Of a stretch of DNA of 64,000 nucleotides, positions 10,899-20,450 are shown in pieces. Every line of letters starts with the position of its first letter. Within the stretch, counting starts at the first letter, position 1. The stretch is from Hymenopus coronatus (lineage: Eukaryota > Arthropoda > Insecta > Mantodea > Hymenopodidae), in contig CM060900.1 of NCBI GenBank assembly GCA_030762935.1, positions 388,267,132 to 388,331,131 on the forward strand. The letters run 5' to 3'. Both the position numbers and the translations under genes were made by a program. The notes under the pieces were generated by a model. That model made no database searches, was not told the origin of the DNA, and was given only the letters and a program-made list of their open reading frames with translations.

Positions 10899-11169
10899 TT
10901 GCAGTGCTAATAAGATAGCTCCAGTAACTGCACATTACATTCTTGACTATCACACTTCTTTTTGTGGTCTGTTGTTTTGTTTTTTTTGCTTGTTTTTTTG
11001 TTTTTGTTTTACATAGAAACGTTTAAAGGCTCTGAATCTTATTGTGTTACTTCTAAAGTAGGGTTTCAGTTTTAGTAATAGAGCTTGAGCAACCTATGCT
11101 GCACACTATCTTTAATTAAACTGAATTTTAATAAGAAGCACTCTTTAACTGCTAAGGTTTTCAGCGTCC
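10899..11169. other. T-rich unassigned sequence
   Basis: Contains an impure T/G run at about 10960-11015. Nothing else recognised. Confidence 0.4.
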
Positions 11170-11375
11170 CATTCTATTTTGTGCGTGAAAGATCGCTTAA
11201 TTTTTCTCAGAAATCTCTTTATCAGATGTCGTAAATCTACGAAACGGGACCATCGGCTTTACTTCCCTTCCAAAGTAGGCCTTGATACATCTTTTTAAAC
11301 CCGAATATAATCCTTCGTCCTCCACCTGATTTGAACAAGATAACTTGCTAACCAGAAGCTTGACAATATCTAAAA
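11170..11375 (-). mobile_element. SINE with tRNA-Gln-like head, copy 2
   Basis: Read on the minus strand, this shares the body of the 57934-58228 copy: gaagg- aagtaaa, gtcccgt, gtagatttacg and the end ttaagcgatctttcacgcac. The tRNA-like head is worn: the B-box region survives as gttcaaatca, but the A-box end is lost in diverged sequence. It is an old copy. Confidence 0.6.
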
Positions 11376-11770
11376 GAAGCTTCAATTTTATGTAATGGTA
11401 CATTTAAACTATAAACCTTAAATTAGATTTTGTTGCTTGAGGAATAATGGTCACAAATTTAAAATTGTGTCATTTACATTATGATCAGCGTTTTTAGAGA
11501 AAAAAAACCTTACGATTGTGATTCCGGCGGCGGGCTAGAAGGGTATTTTAAAAACTTTAGTTTAGTCAAACGTGAAATTTGATCAGAATCTTGAAATAGT
11601 AAAGCTTTTCAAGCTGCCATTCTCAGCAGACAACCAATTTGGAATTTGACCATTTGGATGTTTAGGAGAGGTCATTAGGTGGACTGAACACCCTCAAACA
11701 TAAGACTGACTTCTGTTTATGTAAACAAATGTTATGGAAATTGAAGAATATTTGTCAACTGCGGATATTT
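11376..11770. other. Unassigned sequence
   Basis: No feature supported. AT-rich with short frames. Confidence 0.45.
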
Positions 11771-11903
11771 TTATTTGATAAACCTACCAAAAAATATTTG
11801 GTTTAAGGAAGTTCTCAATAGGTTACGTGGTTAAGGATAGAAAATGTTTAATTATATGGTGAAGTTGAAAATCCTAAACTACATAATTTAAGTGTAGGTA
11901 GGA

Positions 11904-12093
11904 TTATACAAGAACGAGTCCCCAGCCGTTCGCGCAGAGAGCTGCACTTAAGCCCTTAGAATTGTTTGTGTCCTGCGAGGGAGGGAAGGACGACTGAAGT
12001 GACGACGATGCCAGGATAAACCTCTTACAGTGCGCAAGGCATCATCCAGCCGCAACCCGCCAAACACCGTCACCTGGTTCTTCAACCCTGAAA
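11904..12093 (-). CDS. Candidate terminal two-exon gene segment
   Basis: On the minus strand a GC-rich stretch reads GLKNQVTVFGGLRLDDALRT and is bounded by a splice-acceptor-like tctttgcttacag (alternative acceptor 6 nt further in) and a donor-like act|gtaagag. The putative intron (11973-12028, 56 nt) ends in a pyrimidine tract ttccctccctcgcag. The next segment keeps the frame for 22 codons (DTNNSKGLSAALCANGWGLV then LV) to a TAA at 11904-11906. An AATAAA lies about 130 nt further downstream. The peptide was not recognised. The splice-site grammar is unusually good for this window, but each exon is short and chance cannot be excluded. Upstream exons would lie to the right and were not found. 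Coordinates run from the stop to the outer acceptor. Confidence 0.35.
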
Positions 12094-12099
12094 CTGTAA

Positions 12100-12546
12100 G
12101 CAAAGAAATGATGGGAACAGGAAATGGTGAACGATAATAAATAAATACATGAATATCTACAATACCATACACCGGTACCGACTGTATTCCAAATACTTAT
12201 AATGTATTCAACTTTAAAAATTACATGCTACATTTATAATGTTATGTATATTTAAAGCTACAACTACCTTAAAAGATTTAAACAAGGCAATTGCTTAACA
12301 CTAAATATTTGCAATTAAAGTTTGATATTTAATACATTCCTTTTAATTAATATTCTTGTGAATAAAGTAATTTGTTTAAGTTATATTTACATTGTCTACT
12401 TTACTTAATTATAGTTATTAATTATAATTAATATCTTTACCAATACTATTACAATTAAGCTATTTTTATTATTTATTGCTCTTTATTTTTAATATGTAAT
12501 TTAATGTATAATTATAATTTATGTTTACTTGCATATAATTTGGTTC

Positions 12547-12548
<2 letters not shown>
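12100..12548. other. Very AT-rich spacer
   Basis: Extremely AT-rich sequence (12180-12540) with repeated ttaatt/aattaa stretches and no frames. If the candidate exons at 11904-12093 are real, it would be intronic. Confidence 0.5.
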
Positions 12549-12584
<36 letters not shown>

Positions 12585-12592
12585 GGTGGATG
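12549..12592. repeat. (ATT)n microsatellite, likely SINE tail
   Basis: About 14 ATT units, immediately 3' of a minus-strand SINE, so it probably began as that element's tail. Confidence 0.9.
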
Positions 12593-12725
12593 GAAATATT
12601 CCGAAGAGGTAATAAACCTACCCACTGACGACCAGGAGAACCCCCCGAAATAAAAACACTTATGGAAGAGGAGCCCAGCCATGGGATTCAAACCCACGAC
12701 CTCTCAAATGTAAGCATATTTTACC
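12593..12725 (-). mobile_element. Short tRNA-derived SINE
   Basis: On the minus strand a B-box-like gtgggtttgaatccc lies about 45 bp after a degenerate head, followed by a body with tttcggggggttctcc, the same module (ttttcgggggtt) seen in group D SINEs. The 3' end is the (ATT)n tract. The A box is poorly kept. Confidence 0.6.
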
Positions 12726-12764
12726 CCTGCAGCACCTAGATCGTTTTAGCACAGGTTTAGTTAA

Positions 12765-13471
12765 ATACGAGGTACATCCAGAAAGCAAGCTCCGTTTGGT
12801 AATACAATTAAATTGTGTACAGATACAGAATACTTATTTATTGCACAAAATTCTACAACTCTTAAACTACTTTTCCACATAACTGCCGAAATTTTGCAGG
12901 CATTTGTCATAGCGTGGCACAAGTTTTTGTATACCTTCTTCATAGAAGTTTGCCGCCTGTGTCTTTAAAAAGCTGGAAACATTTTCTTTCAGCTCTTCGT
13001 CATTATTGAAGTGTTGACCGTTATGGAAAGACTTGAGAAGTAAGAACAGATGAAAGTCGCTAGGAGCGAGGTCAGGGCTGTACGGAGGATGGTCAAACAC
13101 GCCCACTTCGTTCTTCATCGTGCTCTTCACTACATCCTTCATTGAACTGTCGGACCCATCTTCTCACCATTGAATCACTCATCGCATTTTGTCCTTAAAC
13201 TTCGCAAATTTGCCGATAAATTTCAAATGGGTTCACTTTCCTAGCATTCAGAAAACGAATCACATCTGATTTCACAAGCGGCGGGATTTTCAATCAACAC
13301 CGATATTGTAAACAAGCGCAACAAAGCGTATGTGGCTGACACCGATCTCAAAATGGCACACGTTTCTTCTCCTTGATACAGAGCGTCTACCGCGCATGTG
13401 CGGAACTGCAATCGCAGCGCTGCAGTGGAGATAATTTGAAACGGAACTTACTTTCTGGACGTACCTCGTAT
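12765..13471 (-). mobile_element. Internally deleted mariner with both inverted ends
   Basis: The element begins tacgaggtacatccagaaag and ends with the complement ctttctggacgtacctcgta, inverted repeats of about 32 bp with a few mismatches, each starting at a TA. Full mariners are about 1.3 kb; this is about 0.7 kb. On the minus strand it encodes the N-terminal DNA-binding part (MSDSMVRRWVRQFNEG near 13140-13185, with a stop shortly before it) and then jumps near 13100 to the C-terminal part beginning FDHPPYSPDLAPSD, which carries the last catalytic aspartate. The middle with the first two catalytic aspartates is gone and the frame changes at the junction. It cannot make transposase but could have been moved by one supplied elsewhere. 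Confidence 0.92.
12867..13142 (-). pseudogene. mariner transposase C-terminal part
   Basis: The 91-codon frame contains HPPYSPDLAPSDFHLF (third acidic residue of the DD34D triad), then NDEELKENVSSFL and a typical end with YDKCLQ and YVEK. Its first ~20 residues are out-of-frame sequence from the N-terminal part, read through the deletion junction, so the apparent start codon is not original. Confidence 0.88.
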
Positions 13472-13680
13472 TCACCGAAATTGAACTACATCACCAAAAA
13501 GTAAACTCTGCAAATTACAGCACTCCCAACTTTATACGTGAGGAGTGTGAATACCTGTACACCTTTGAATTAAGAGGAGATACTCATTCCTGCTTTGGTG
13601 CCCTTAAGTAGTTAATTCAGGGTATTTAAAGGTTGGTATATCAAGGAATGTAGCATTTCCTTTATTTCTTATTGAGGAAG
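13472..13680. other. Unassigned spacer
   Basis: Short spacer between the mariner and the next SINE; nothing recognised. Confidence 0.4.
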
Positions 13681-13681
13681 T

Positions 13682-14215
13682 TGTGTGTGCGTGCGATTGT
13701 GTGTGTATGTGTGTGTGTGATGCCGGAAGGGATTCCACACAGAAGCCATTGGCTTATTGTACGTCAGACCCCAGAGAACAGGATAAGATGAGAGTAATAT
13801 CAACAGGCGGCCATAACCGGACGACAGGGGAAGAGCCACCATGAGTGATTCCTAACATATTCCAAGCAGTTCTTCATGTTGATGCGGGGAGCGCTAGGAG
13901 CCCGCGACTCAGTCTGACCTAGCTCCATCCCGCCACCAAGAGCTGTATTTCCAGAGCTCATTCACCACTGCGGAAGGGCGCCACCACCGCAGTACTCACC
14001 GACAGATATAACCCTGAAAGAGAATGAAATATAAATTAAATGAAGGGACATAAATTTCGGAGAAATGAAGAAACTTCCCCAGCATATGCCCAGTGACCCG
14101 GAAAAACCCCCGACAAAAATAACACCTTGGTCAAAGAGGACTGCTGGGGGAATCGATCCCACGCCCACCCGAAAGCCAATACCAGACGAAGCGCCTGAGT
14201 CACCTGACTCGCTAA
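13682..14215 (-). mobile_element. Group D SINE (~0.5 kb) with CA-type tail, copy 1
   Basis: Read on the minus strand, a tRNA-like head (B box gtgggatcgattcc, slightly degenerate) is followed by the module ttttgtcgggggtttttccg, then a body shared with 25790-26300 and 32476-32990: aagagctgtatttccagagc (given here on the plus strand), a cggcggccc-type stretch, tgaagaactgc and a final cccttccgg. The element runs directly into a GT/CA tract at 13682-13719. No protein is encoded. The same order and same kind of tail in three copies show the CA tract belongs to the element. Confidence 0.85.
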
Positions 14216-14760
14216 GAAAATTAGGCTATTTACACATTTTGTATTTTACAGCTCAATTTTCTTGAAATGTTCCTGTCTAGCAATATTCCAAGAAATGATT
14301 AGAGAAGAAGCACACCAATAACGAAGTTTCTCATGAGGGCAATGTACCTTCTACTTTAAGATTAGCATTGAACCACCAAACTTAGGTAGGTGTGAACCTC
14401 ATACCTCATGCAGATAAACCTTGTGCTGCAGATTAGCAGACCTAGAACCATATTTGTAACGTTAACGGCATTTTAGCTTTAAGGGTCCCCTTTTTCTGCT
14501 TGTGCTTTGCATTGCAGCAATACAAATGTCTCATTTTTACTGAACCAGGAATTGTATTCTGCATAATGCGACCATTTTCAGGAAAGCATCCTTTGTCCTG
14601 GTGTTCTCTTTTATTGCTCGTGCTATTCCATGTATAGAAATGCGCCATGATGGTTCTGCTCTGTTATTTATATCCACCTCCTCGCATTTCATATGGCATG
14701 TGTCTTAGGCACGTTCGCCTTCTTTTAGGTGTTCTCTATTTATTTTACCAATATAGTAGT
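14216..14760. other. Unassigned sequence
   Basis: No feature supported; short frames only. Confidence 0.4.
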
Positions 14761-14770
14761 AGTAATACCA

Positions 14771-14790
14771 ACAACTACAACAACAACAAC

Positions 14791-14823
<33 letters not shown>
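14771..14823. repeat. (AAC)n(AAT)n microsatellite
   Basis: A run of AAC units changes into about twelve AAT units. The apparent N-rich or Y-rich frames across it are artefacts. Confidence 0.95.
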
Positions 14824-14825
<2 letters not shown>

Positions 14826-14959
14826 CTGGCTTTTCCTTCACGAACTAAAACTAAATCTAAAACATGCCATATTAAGAGCAACTTTAATGACCAAAATAGT
14901 TTCAACATGTGAAGAGATATGGGTACGGTAGATACGAAAACATTTAATTCCAGATACAT

Positions 14960-15298
14960 AGTTTTTATTTATCTGTTTACCATCGCCGTACATAGGACTT
15001 ATACTACAAGTCAGCCCCTGGGCTCAGATGCCTTTTGAGAAACAGAGTCTCTGGATCAAGGAAGCAAGGATAGGTCGTCATTCCGACGGCGCGTATGAAA
15101 GTGAAGTGAATGATATGAAGTAACGGTAAAATGGGTGAAAGGAAAAATGATTTTGAAGCAATTGGTAGAATGAATGGCGTGGGAAGCCAGAGAGTCAGGA
15201 GAAGACCAGCCAAGATGCCGAATTGCCCACTACAAATCCCGCATGCGATTCCCAAGGATAGAATCCTGGTCGCCAGGTGAGAGACGAGTTGTCTTACC
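14960..15298 (-). mobile_element. Group C/F SINE, long-tailed form, copy 1
   Basis: On the minus strand the head has tcgtctctcacctggc and a worn B box (ggattctatcctt), then gggatttgtagtgggc, a ggcttcccacgccattcatt block, tccttgatccagagactctg, ggcttgtag and tcctatgta, ending in gtaaacagataa. The same order occurs at 33060-33310 and, with a full head, at 54885-55215. Confidence 0.78.
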
Positions 15299-15388
15299 CC
15301 TTCGTAAATATTATAGACATTATTTTCCTATGAGTTTTGACAGCTAATAGCTTCACACGGTATTTCTTATCATTCAAAACCAACAGTC

Positions 15389-15410
15389 TTTTTTTTTTTT
15401 TTTTTTTTTT
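15389..15410. repeat. Poly(T) run
   Basis: 22 consecutive T. It could be the poly(A) of a minus-strand retroposed copy, but no matching source was recognised. Confidence 0.9.
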
Positions 15411-15507
15411 CCTCAATAAAATACAGTTCCGGAGTTCCTTTTGCTTATTCCTCTTTTGTTTATTTTTCCCTAAATTTCCTTTGTTTACCGGTTGTTTTTC
15501 ATCAAAT

Positions 15508-15650
15508 ACACATGCATGTACACATTCACAGACACACAAACACCTATGCCCAAGGCGGGACTCGAACACACGATGCTCTGCGCCACGAAGCACTAAAGCG
15601 AGGCGCTTTAGCGAGCGCGGCCATGAGGACCGGCTTGGCCAAGACTTGTT
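15508..15650 (-). mobile_element. tRNA-derived SINE with GT-rich 3' flank
   Basis: The minus strand has a tRNA-like head of about 95 bp containing gtgttcgagtcccgcc (B box), preceded by cctcgctttagtgcttcgtg. A TG-rich stretch follows (complement of acacattcacagacacacaa). A perfect short inverted repeat (tagtgcttcg and cgaagcacta are complementary readings of the same site; tttagcg stem at 15590-15612) makes the head fold differently from a real tRNA. Confidence 0.55.
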
Positions 15651-15834
15651 GCAACCCGCACAAAAAGTTCAAGGTTGGCCGCGTGAGTGCACACAACGTC
15701 CTATTAGTTCATCACTATATGTGTCGCTATGTTGTAATTCTTTAAAAACACTAACTGAAATATTTATATGCAATGTAATGAACGTTTGTGTTTTCTGCAG
15801 CGAATTAGCACACAGTTAAGGTAGTATTATTATA
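15651..15834. other. Unassigned sequence
   Basis: Nothing recognised apart from AT-rich DNA. Confidence 0.4.
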
Positions 15835-16735
15835 CTTTCTCTGCAAGTATATGCATATGCATATAGTAGGTAGCTAAGATATTGTATTCCACCCAAAAAT
15901 TCGATGTCTAGATTTCACCATAAATATACGTTTTGAGGTTCCCTTAGTCCAAAAAATTTTTGTTTAGAAAAAATGTCGTGTGTGTTTGTGTGCGAGTGTT
16001 TATGGACAGCATAGACCAAAAACAAAAACATCGTTAAATACCAAACTTGGTATTTAAGTTTAGTATCTTCCTGGGGTGCGACACGATGCTATTAAAGAAA
16101 ATCTCCACTTCAAACTACCTTTTAAATGAAAACATTTCTGAAAATATTGTTTTTCTCAAAATGACTCTAATGATTTTGATTAAAATACCGTATTTTAAAG
16201 ATATTTCCACCACAAATAAAATGTTATCTTGCATTTTCTGTAAGTAGCATCTAAAGATCTCTTCATTCTGAATGCATTTTGTTGGTAAACCATAAGACAA
16301 ATACAGAAATTTACTACACAAAAATATATAGATTTCGTAAAAACACACAATTTATGTAAAACACATTTTTGCTGTTGAGTTGACCGTTTCCAAGATATTG
16401 CCTGTTATTCGTTTCAGTTTTAAACTACTTACTTATTTTTTTTTTCTAACGGGAACACCTTATTTATATCTGCTGGCAATACAAAGCGAACTGAACTTCA
16501 TTCGTTCACATATCAATCAGCTTTAGAAAGATTTGATTGTTGCTTTAGCCTAGTGTATAACCTATTTCCCTTTTGCTTAGAAGGAAGCAAATAAAAGTGC
16601 AATTGATGCTAATGTTTACCTCGATTAGCATGATGTAAATAAAAGAAATATGTTAGGTAAGAATGGTTTGTTTGCAGAACAGGTAGAGAAAGTCGTGTGG
16701 TTGGAACACATCAGATTTTTGTATTTATCTTAAGT
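15835..16735 (-). repeat. Dispersed repeat family A, copy 3
   Basis: A near full-length inverted copy: end block (gatattgtattcca) at about 15870, GT-rich segment at 15980-16000 with gacagcatag, accaaacttggtattta at 16038, gattttgattaaaatac at 16170, acacacaattta at 16344, ttgctttagcctagtgta at 16540 and gaacacatcagattt at 16705. It is among the best reference copies for building a consensus. Confidence 0.78.
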
Positions 16736-16779
16736 TCATTATAGGATCGAACTACAGAAGTAGTCGGTGATTAAGTTTT

Positions 16780-17015
16780 CGAACCGCGCAGCGGCCGAGT
16801 GGATAGACTACTCGCCTCCCATTAAGGTGGCCCTGGTTCTATCCCAAGCGATTGCATATGGGATTTGTGGTGGACAAAGCGGCGCAGGTTTTTCTTCCGG
16901 GTTCTCTGGTTTCCCCACCAACGCATTCCACCGGTGCTCCATCTTTGTTCTCTATATCATCAGTGTCATCGCCTGGGGTACCAGAGTAGTGAAAGTGGGC
17001 GTAGAGAAATGAAAA
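16780..17015 (+). mobile_element. Group C SINE (tRNA-Ser/Leu-like head), copy 1
   Basis: The head gcggccgagtggatagac matches an A box of the Ser/Leu type and ggttctatccc is a worn B box. The body has gggatttgtggtggaca, ttcttccgggttctctgg, cattccaccggtgctccatc and atcatcagtgtcatcgcc, ending in gaaagtgggcg. It is the short form, sharing its 3' end with 23666-23905 and 58940-59140. The head cannot be a functional tRNA: no proper anticodon stem is kept. Confidence 0.85.
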
Positions 17016-17600
17016 CCAGAAAGAAAGTAAGTAGCTGATAAAGCATCTGTATGAAAACAACTTCCCGTTTTACGGAAGAGAAATTAGAAGAAATTGATGC
17101 CTACTTACAAGCTAGTCAACGCTTTTTACAAAACATGCTTGTGTCAACATATTATGCTTGTAATGCCACAACATTTCTTAAATTGAAAGCTCATAACATT
17201 GTGTTTGTTCACAAACTAACACTCACAGATTTTGTTAAGAACGTCGATACCGTAGTCTCGATTCTGGTTTAATTTTCCATACCGTCTACATATGGTTTTA
17301 CTTCAGCTGGTATGCTAACACCCAGAACAGTGGTTTTTGGACTACAGAAAATCCGAATGTGACATATGAAATTCTTCTCAGTGGCTAAATAATGGAGTCG
17401 TGTGTACTATTTATGCACTCGGAATTATTTGCCAGATATTTTAAACTAAACTGTCAATTCAGCAAGTTCATTAAGACTGATATTGACTCTATTTTCGCTA
17501 ATTTGGAAGAAGAGCATGGTCACCAATAATTTACGCAAGGTAACATCATTGCTCATATGTTTCTACGAATGAGATTCGTTCAGTATTTCACGATTAAACA
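17016..17600. other. Unassigned sequence
   Basis: Frames up to 73 codons (17051-17272 plus) show no recognisable domain. No repeat family assigned. Confidence 0.4.
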
Positions 17601-17604
17601 TAGA

Positions 17605-17775
17605 GCGAGATGGCTCGGGCGGCTTCATCTGTGGCTCGCAATCGGTAGGTCGCCGATTCGGTCCCCGTGACCAGCCTACCTGACCCATTGGTTTTTTCGG
17701 GGGTTTCTGCGGGTCGCTAGGCGAATGCTGGGTGTGTTTCCTCCGACCTCCGAATTCCTTTACCTTGAAGTGTTA
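17605..17775 (+). mobile_element. Group D SINE, 5' part only
   Basis: Head gagatggctcgggcggc, B-box-like gccgattcggtcccc, then the shared module ggttttttcgggggtttc and ctaggcgaatgctggg. After cctccgacc the sequence leaves the family and becomes A-rich, so only about 170 bp of the ~500-bp element is present. Confidence 0.75.
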
Positions 17776-18520
17776 AAACTAGACAGACAAATAAGAGTAA
17801 CGTAATAATAAAACATGAGAAAAAACGAACGCAATATAATAAATTAAATAAATAAGAAAGAAAAATAACGCGAATAAACAGAGAGTTTAAGAAAAGAAAT
17901 AAAGTAATAAATAGAATACAATCACAATTAAAAACAGAATCAAAGCTACTTAAACATTCTATATTAAGATAGAAAAGAAACGTGAAATAAAATCGCTTGA
18001 AACACGAAAAATTGTGAGTCCAGAAAGAAAGAAAAGGTGCTAGCGAACAAAAAGGAGCTGACATGCAGAAACTCAGCTACGAACAATAAAGGGGAAAAAA
18101 CCCAAACAAAATTCACGCTCCACCACACACAGAAAGTGTAATCAGGGGCGCTAAAACGTTAATAGCAGTAAGGACATAGTGTGGCGTCTAAAATCATGAG
18201 ACTCAATGAAAACGCGACAAAATATAAAAAAATGCAACAAAGTTTCGGCCAATAAAATCGGTGAAAGTAACGAATATAGCAAAAATCTAGGCAAATCCTA
18301 GAAAAGGGGTGGCGAATAGACTCTTGTCTAGCCGCGGGAGCCTCGGAAAAGACGGGGTGCACATTGACACTCATAAGTCTGAACGTTTAGTGAACCCACG
18401 TCGAGTCGTAGCTCATAGTGAAATGAGAAATGAGAAATCCGCGATGTGAAAAAGTTTTTTCACAGGGAAAGGGAATTAAGAGGGAGATTAGCGCGAAGGG
18501 AAGGTGAAACAGCTAAAATA
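17776..18520. other. A-rich, T-poor unassigned tract
   Basis: From about 17780 to 18130 the plus strand is strongly A-rich and T-poor, with composition unlike the flanks. 18440-18505 contains a small hairpin (gtgaaaaagttttttcac) followed by a purine tract (agggaaagggaattaagagg). No frame supports a protein. It might be a worn retroelement segment, but no reverse transcriptase motif was found. Confidence 0.4.
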
Positions 18521-18529
18521 ATTTGTGAC

Positions 18530-19080
18530 CGATTTTGTTTGGGGAGGCCAACGAGTTCTTGCACTTTGGACGGCCAGGGGAAGAGTGAAACTTTACGTGC
18601 GGGAAAGTAAAGGGCACTTAGAAACCAGGCACTTATTCAGGTTTCTCCCGCACACCCTGAGATTATCACGCAGTTCCTTAGCTAGCAGGCGAACCAACCC
18701 GTTACGCTATTCCCCTCCAATGCCCCGAAACAGTGATTCCCGCCACAACCTGCATGTCGTTTCCATTGTCATTTCATTCATGCTTCACACGGTTGGTTTC
18801 GCCCAGGGTTGGAAGTGTCGGCGATGGTGCTCGGTGCAGCGTGGTAGGAAAAAGAATCCTCATTATGAATCTCTCCGTCTCCCGACTTCGGAGCTGGTTA
18901 CCGGTATAGGACCGATCCTATCTGGGGCGGAGTGCCAGGCATGCCTGTCCAACTGTCGGGGTGCTTCAATCTGGAAAGATCCTGTCATTGTTGCTGTGCC
19001 GGCTGCCCGATGTATCCTCCCAGTCCATCCCTCCCTCCCGGGGGCGCCCCCTCATAGGGCGGACCTAAAATAACCACCTA
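18530..19080 (+). mobile_element. Group D/E SINE-like repeat
   Basis: Shared blocks include tttcgcccagggttggaagt then gtcggcgatggtgctcgg, matching ctttcagggttgtaagt then gtcgacgagggctgcgg in the 32.5-kb copy. A 3' part with caatctggaaagat is shared with 26690. The 182-codon plus frame 18525-19073 lies within this repeat and shows no domain, so it is treated as chance. The 5' head is not clear. Confidence 0.55.
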
Positions 19081-19142
19081 GGTTCGGTGCCGAGTCTCTT
19101 CCGATAGTATTCAAATCTTAATCACGCTTTAATAGTAAAAAT

Positions 19143-19376
19143 ATGTGGGCTCCTATGCCCTCTGATATGAGCAATTGTGACTTGCTAGTTTTTGCAAATC
19201 TGAAAGACGGAAGCTATGAAAATAATCCCCACACAATAGATGATCTAAAACACATCGCAAGAGCCACTGGGAACATCTCATTTGAACAGCTGCTTCGGGT
19301 TTCCGGGAACACTTTCAGGAGATACGAGGCATCAATAGCAGCAGGCGCGAATCCTTTCTCGTGGCTAATGTTTTAA
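19143..19376 (+). pseudogene. Tc1-type transposase, C-terminal fragment
   Basis: The frame contains SDMSNCDLLVFANLKDGSYE, then NNPHTIDDLKHIA, and ends RRYEASIAAGANPFSWLMF. This is the usual C-terminal layout of an arthropod Tc1-type transposase (SPDL-PCDFFLWG-LKD-VY-NNP-TIDELK, then RR-ACI-AGG-HF). The third acidic residue is visible as D in CDLL. The catalytic core and N-terminus upstream are missing; a SINE-like repeat ends just before it. The first codon is a chance ATG. Confidence 0.72.
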
Positions 19377-20450
19377 TGAGCTGATCCGTTGTATGTGTCT
19401 GCTTTTAGGTATGGAGTATGCCAACTGGGGATGTTCGAGGAGCCTAGGCCATAATTCCCTTTGCAGTAGGAGGCATATTAGTGGGAGGCCACAGCTAGGC
19501 TGGACACGTTTAGTGTATTTAGCTAATTTACCGGATTTTAACATCAGTTTGCTTATTTTAGTCACTTTGAAGGCACTTTTATGAGCATTTTGATGCACTG
19601 GTGTTATATTTCAGGCACTTTTAAAATATTTCTGGTGATTTTCAGGAAATTTGTGAATTTTGAAAACATTTTGAGGACGCTGAAACAGTGCTTTTGGGCG
19701 GTGGGCGGTTTGAAGCATTTTGGATATCTTGAGAGCATCTTAAGGGTATATTATATGCCGTGTATGGAGACAGGTGTAGAGGTATTTTTTGTTTTTGGCA
19801 ACCACTCTGTTTTGTACTTTTTATATTAATATATTTGTTTACGGCAGTGGGGAATTAGTTCATGGTTACTTCGCACGTTTTATAACTATTTGCCTACATT
19901 TTAGGCATTTTAATGGGTTTTAGAGTAATTTGGACTACTTTTAAAGGCAATTTTTTGCATATTTACAACATTTTATGTAATTTCTCTGTAATTTTGATGG
20001 GTTTTATGATAATTTCCAGCACAAACCATGTTAATCAATGCTTATTTGACTGTCCTCTCATCGTCATTTTACTGTCTATTTTTAAAGTGATACCACTCAT
20101 GGAAATATAACCCGTCCCCAAGCCATGCCAGCCTATACTCCCATCACTTAACTTAGCCTAGGCTTCACTCTATGCTAAACTAAACGCCTACATTGTGAGT
20201 ATTTTTACTCTATTTTGTAACGTATTACATGTTGTTTACCTTTTGTGGAGATTTTGTGTACATTTTCGTCATTTAGCTGTGTTTTATAGCCATTATTATA
20301 GCTTTGTAAGCTATGCGAATTTATTGAAGATGGTTTGAAGTACCTTTAGACATTTTTACGGTCATTTTGTGCTAAAATTTGGCATTTTAGGACATTTCAG
20401 GACCTTTTGAAGTTATTTTGAGCTCCTCGGATTTGATCATGTATAAAATG
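19377..20450. other. T-rich tract with recurrent GGCATTTT-like words
   Basis: Over about 900 bp the plus strand is T-rich and short words such as aggcatttt, aggcacttt, agcatttt and ggttttag recur at irregular spacing. It resembles an old, decayed simple repeat rather than a gene. Frames (for example 19581-19829) have no recognisable domain. Confidence 0.4.

Noticed and set aside
15337..15819. 160-codon plus-strand frame.
   Set aside because: It runs through a poly(T) tract (a run of F) and the complement of a tRNA-derived SINE.
17717..18064. 115-codon minus-strand frame rich in F and L.
   Set aside because: It reflects the T-rich complement of an A-rich tract; the membrane-like look is compositional.
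18525..19073. 182-codon plus-strand frame.
   Set aside because: It lies in a SINE-like repeat whose other copies do not keep the frame, and no domain is visible.
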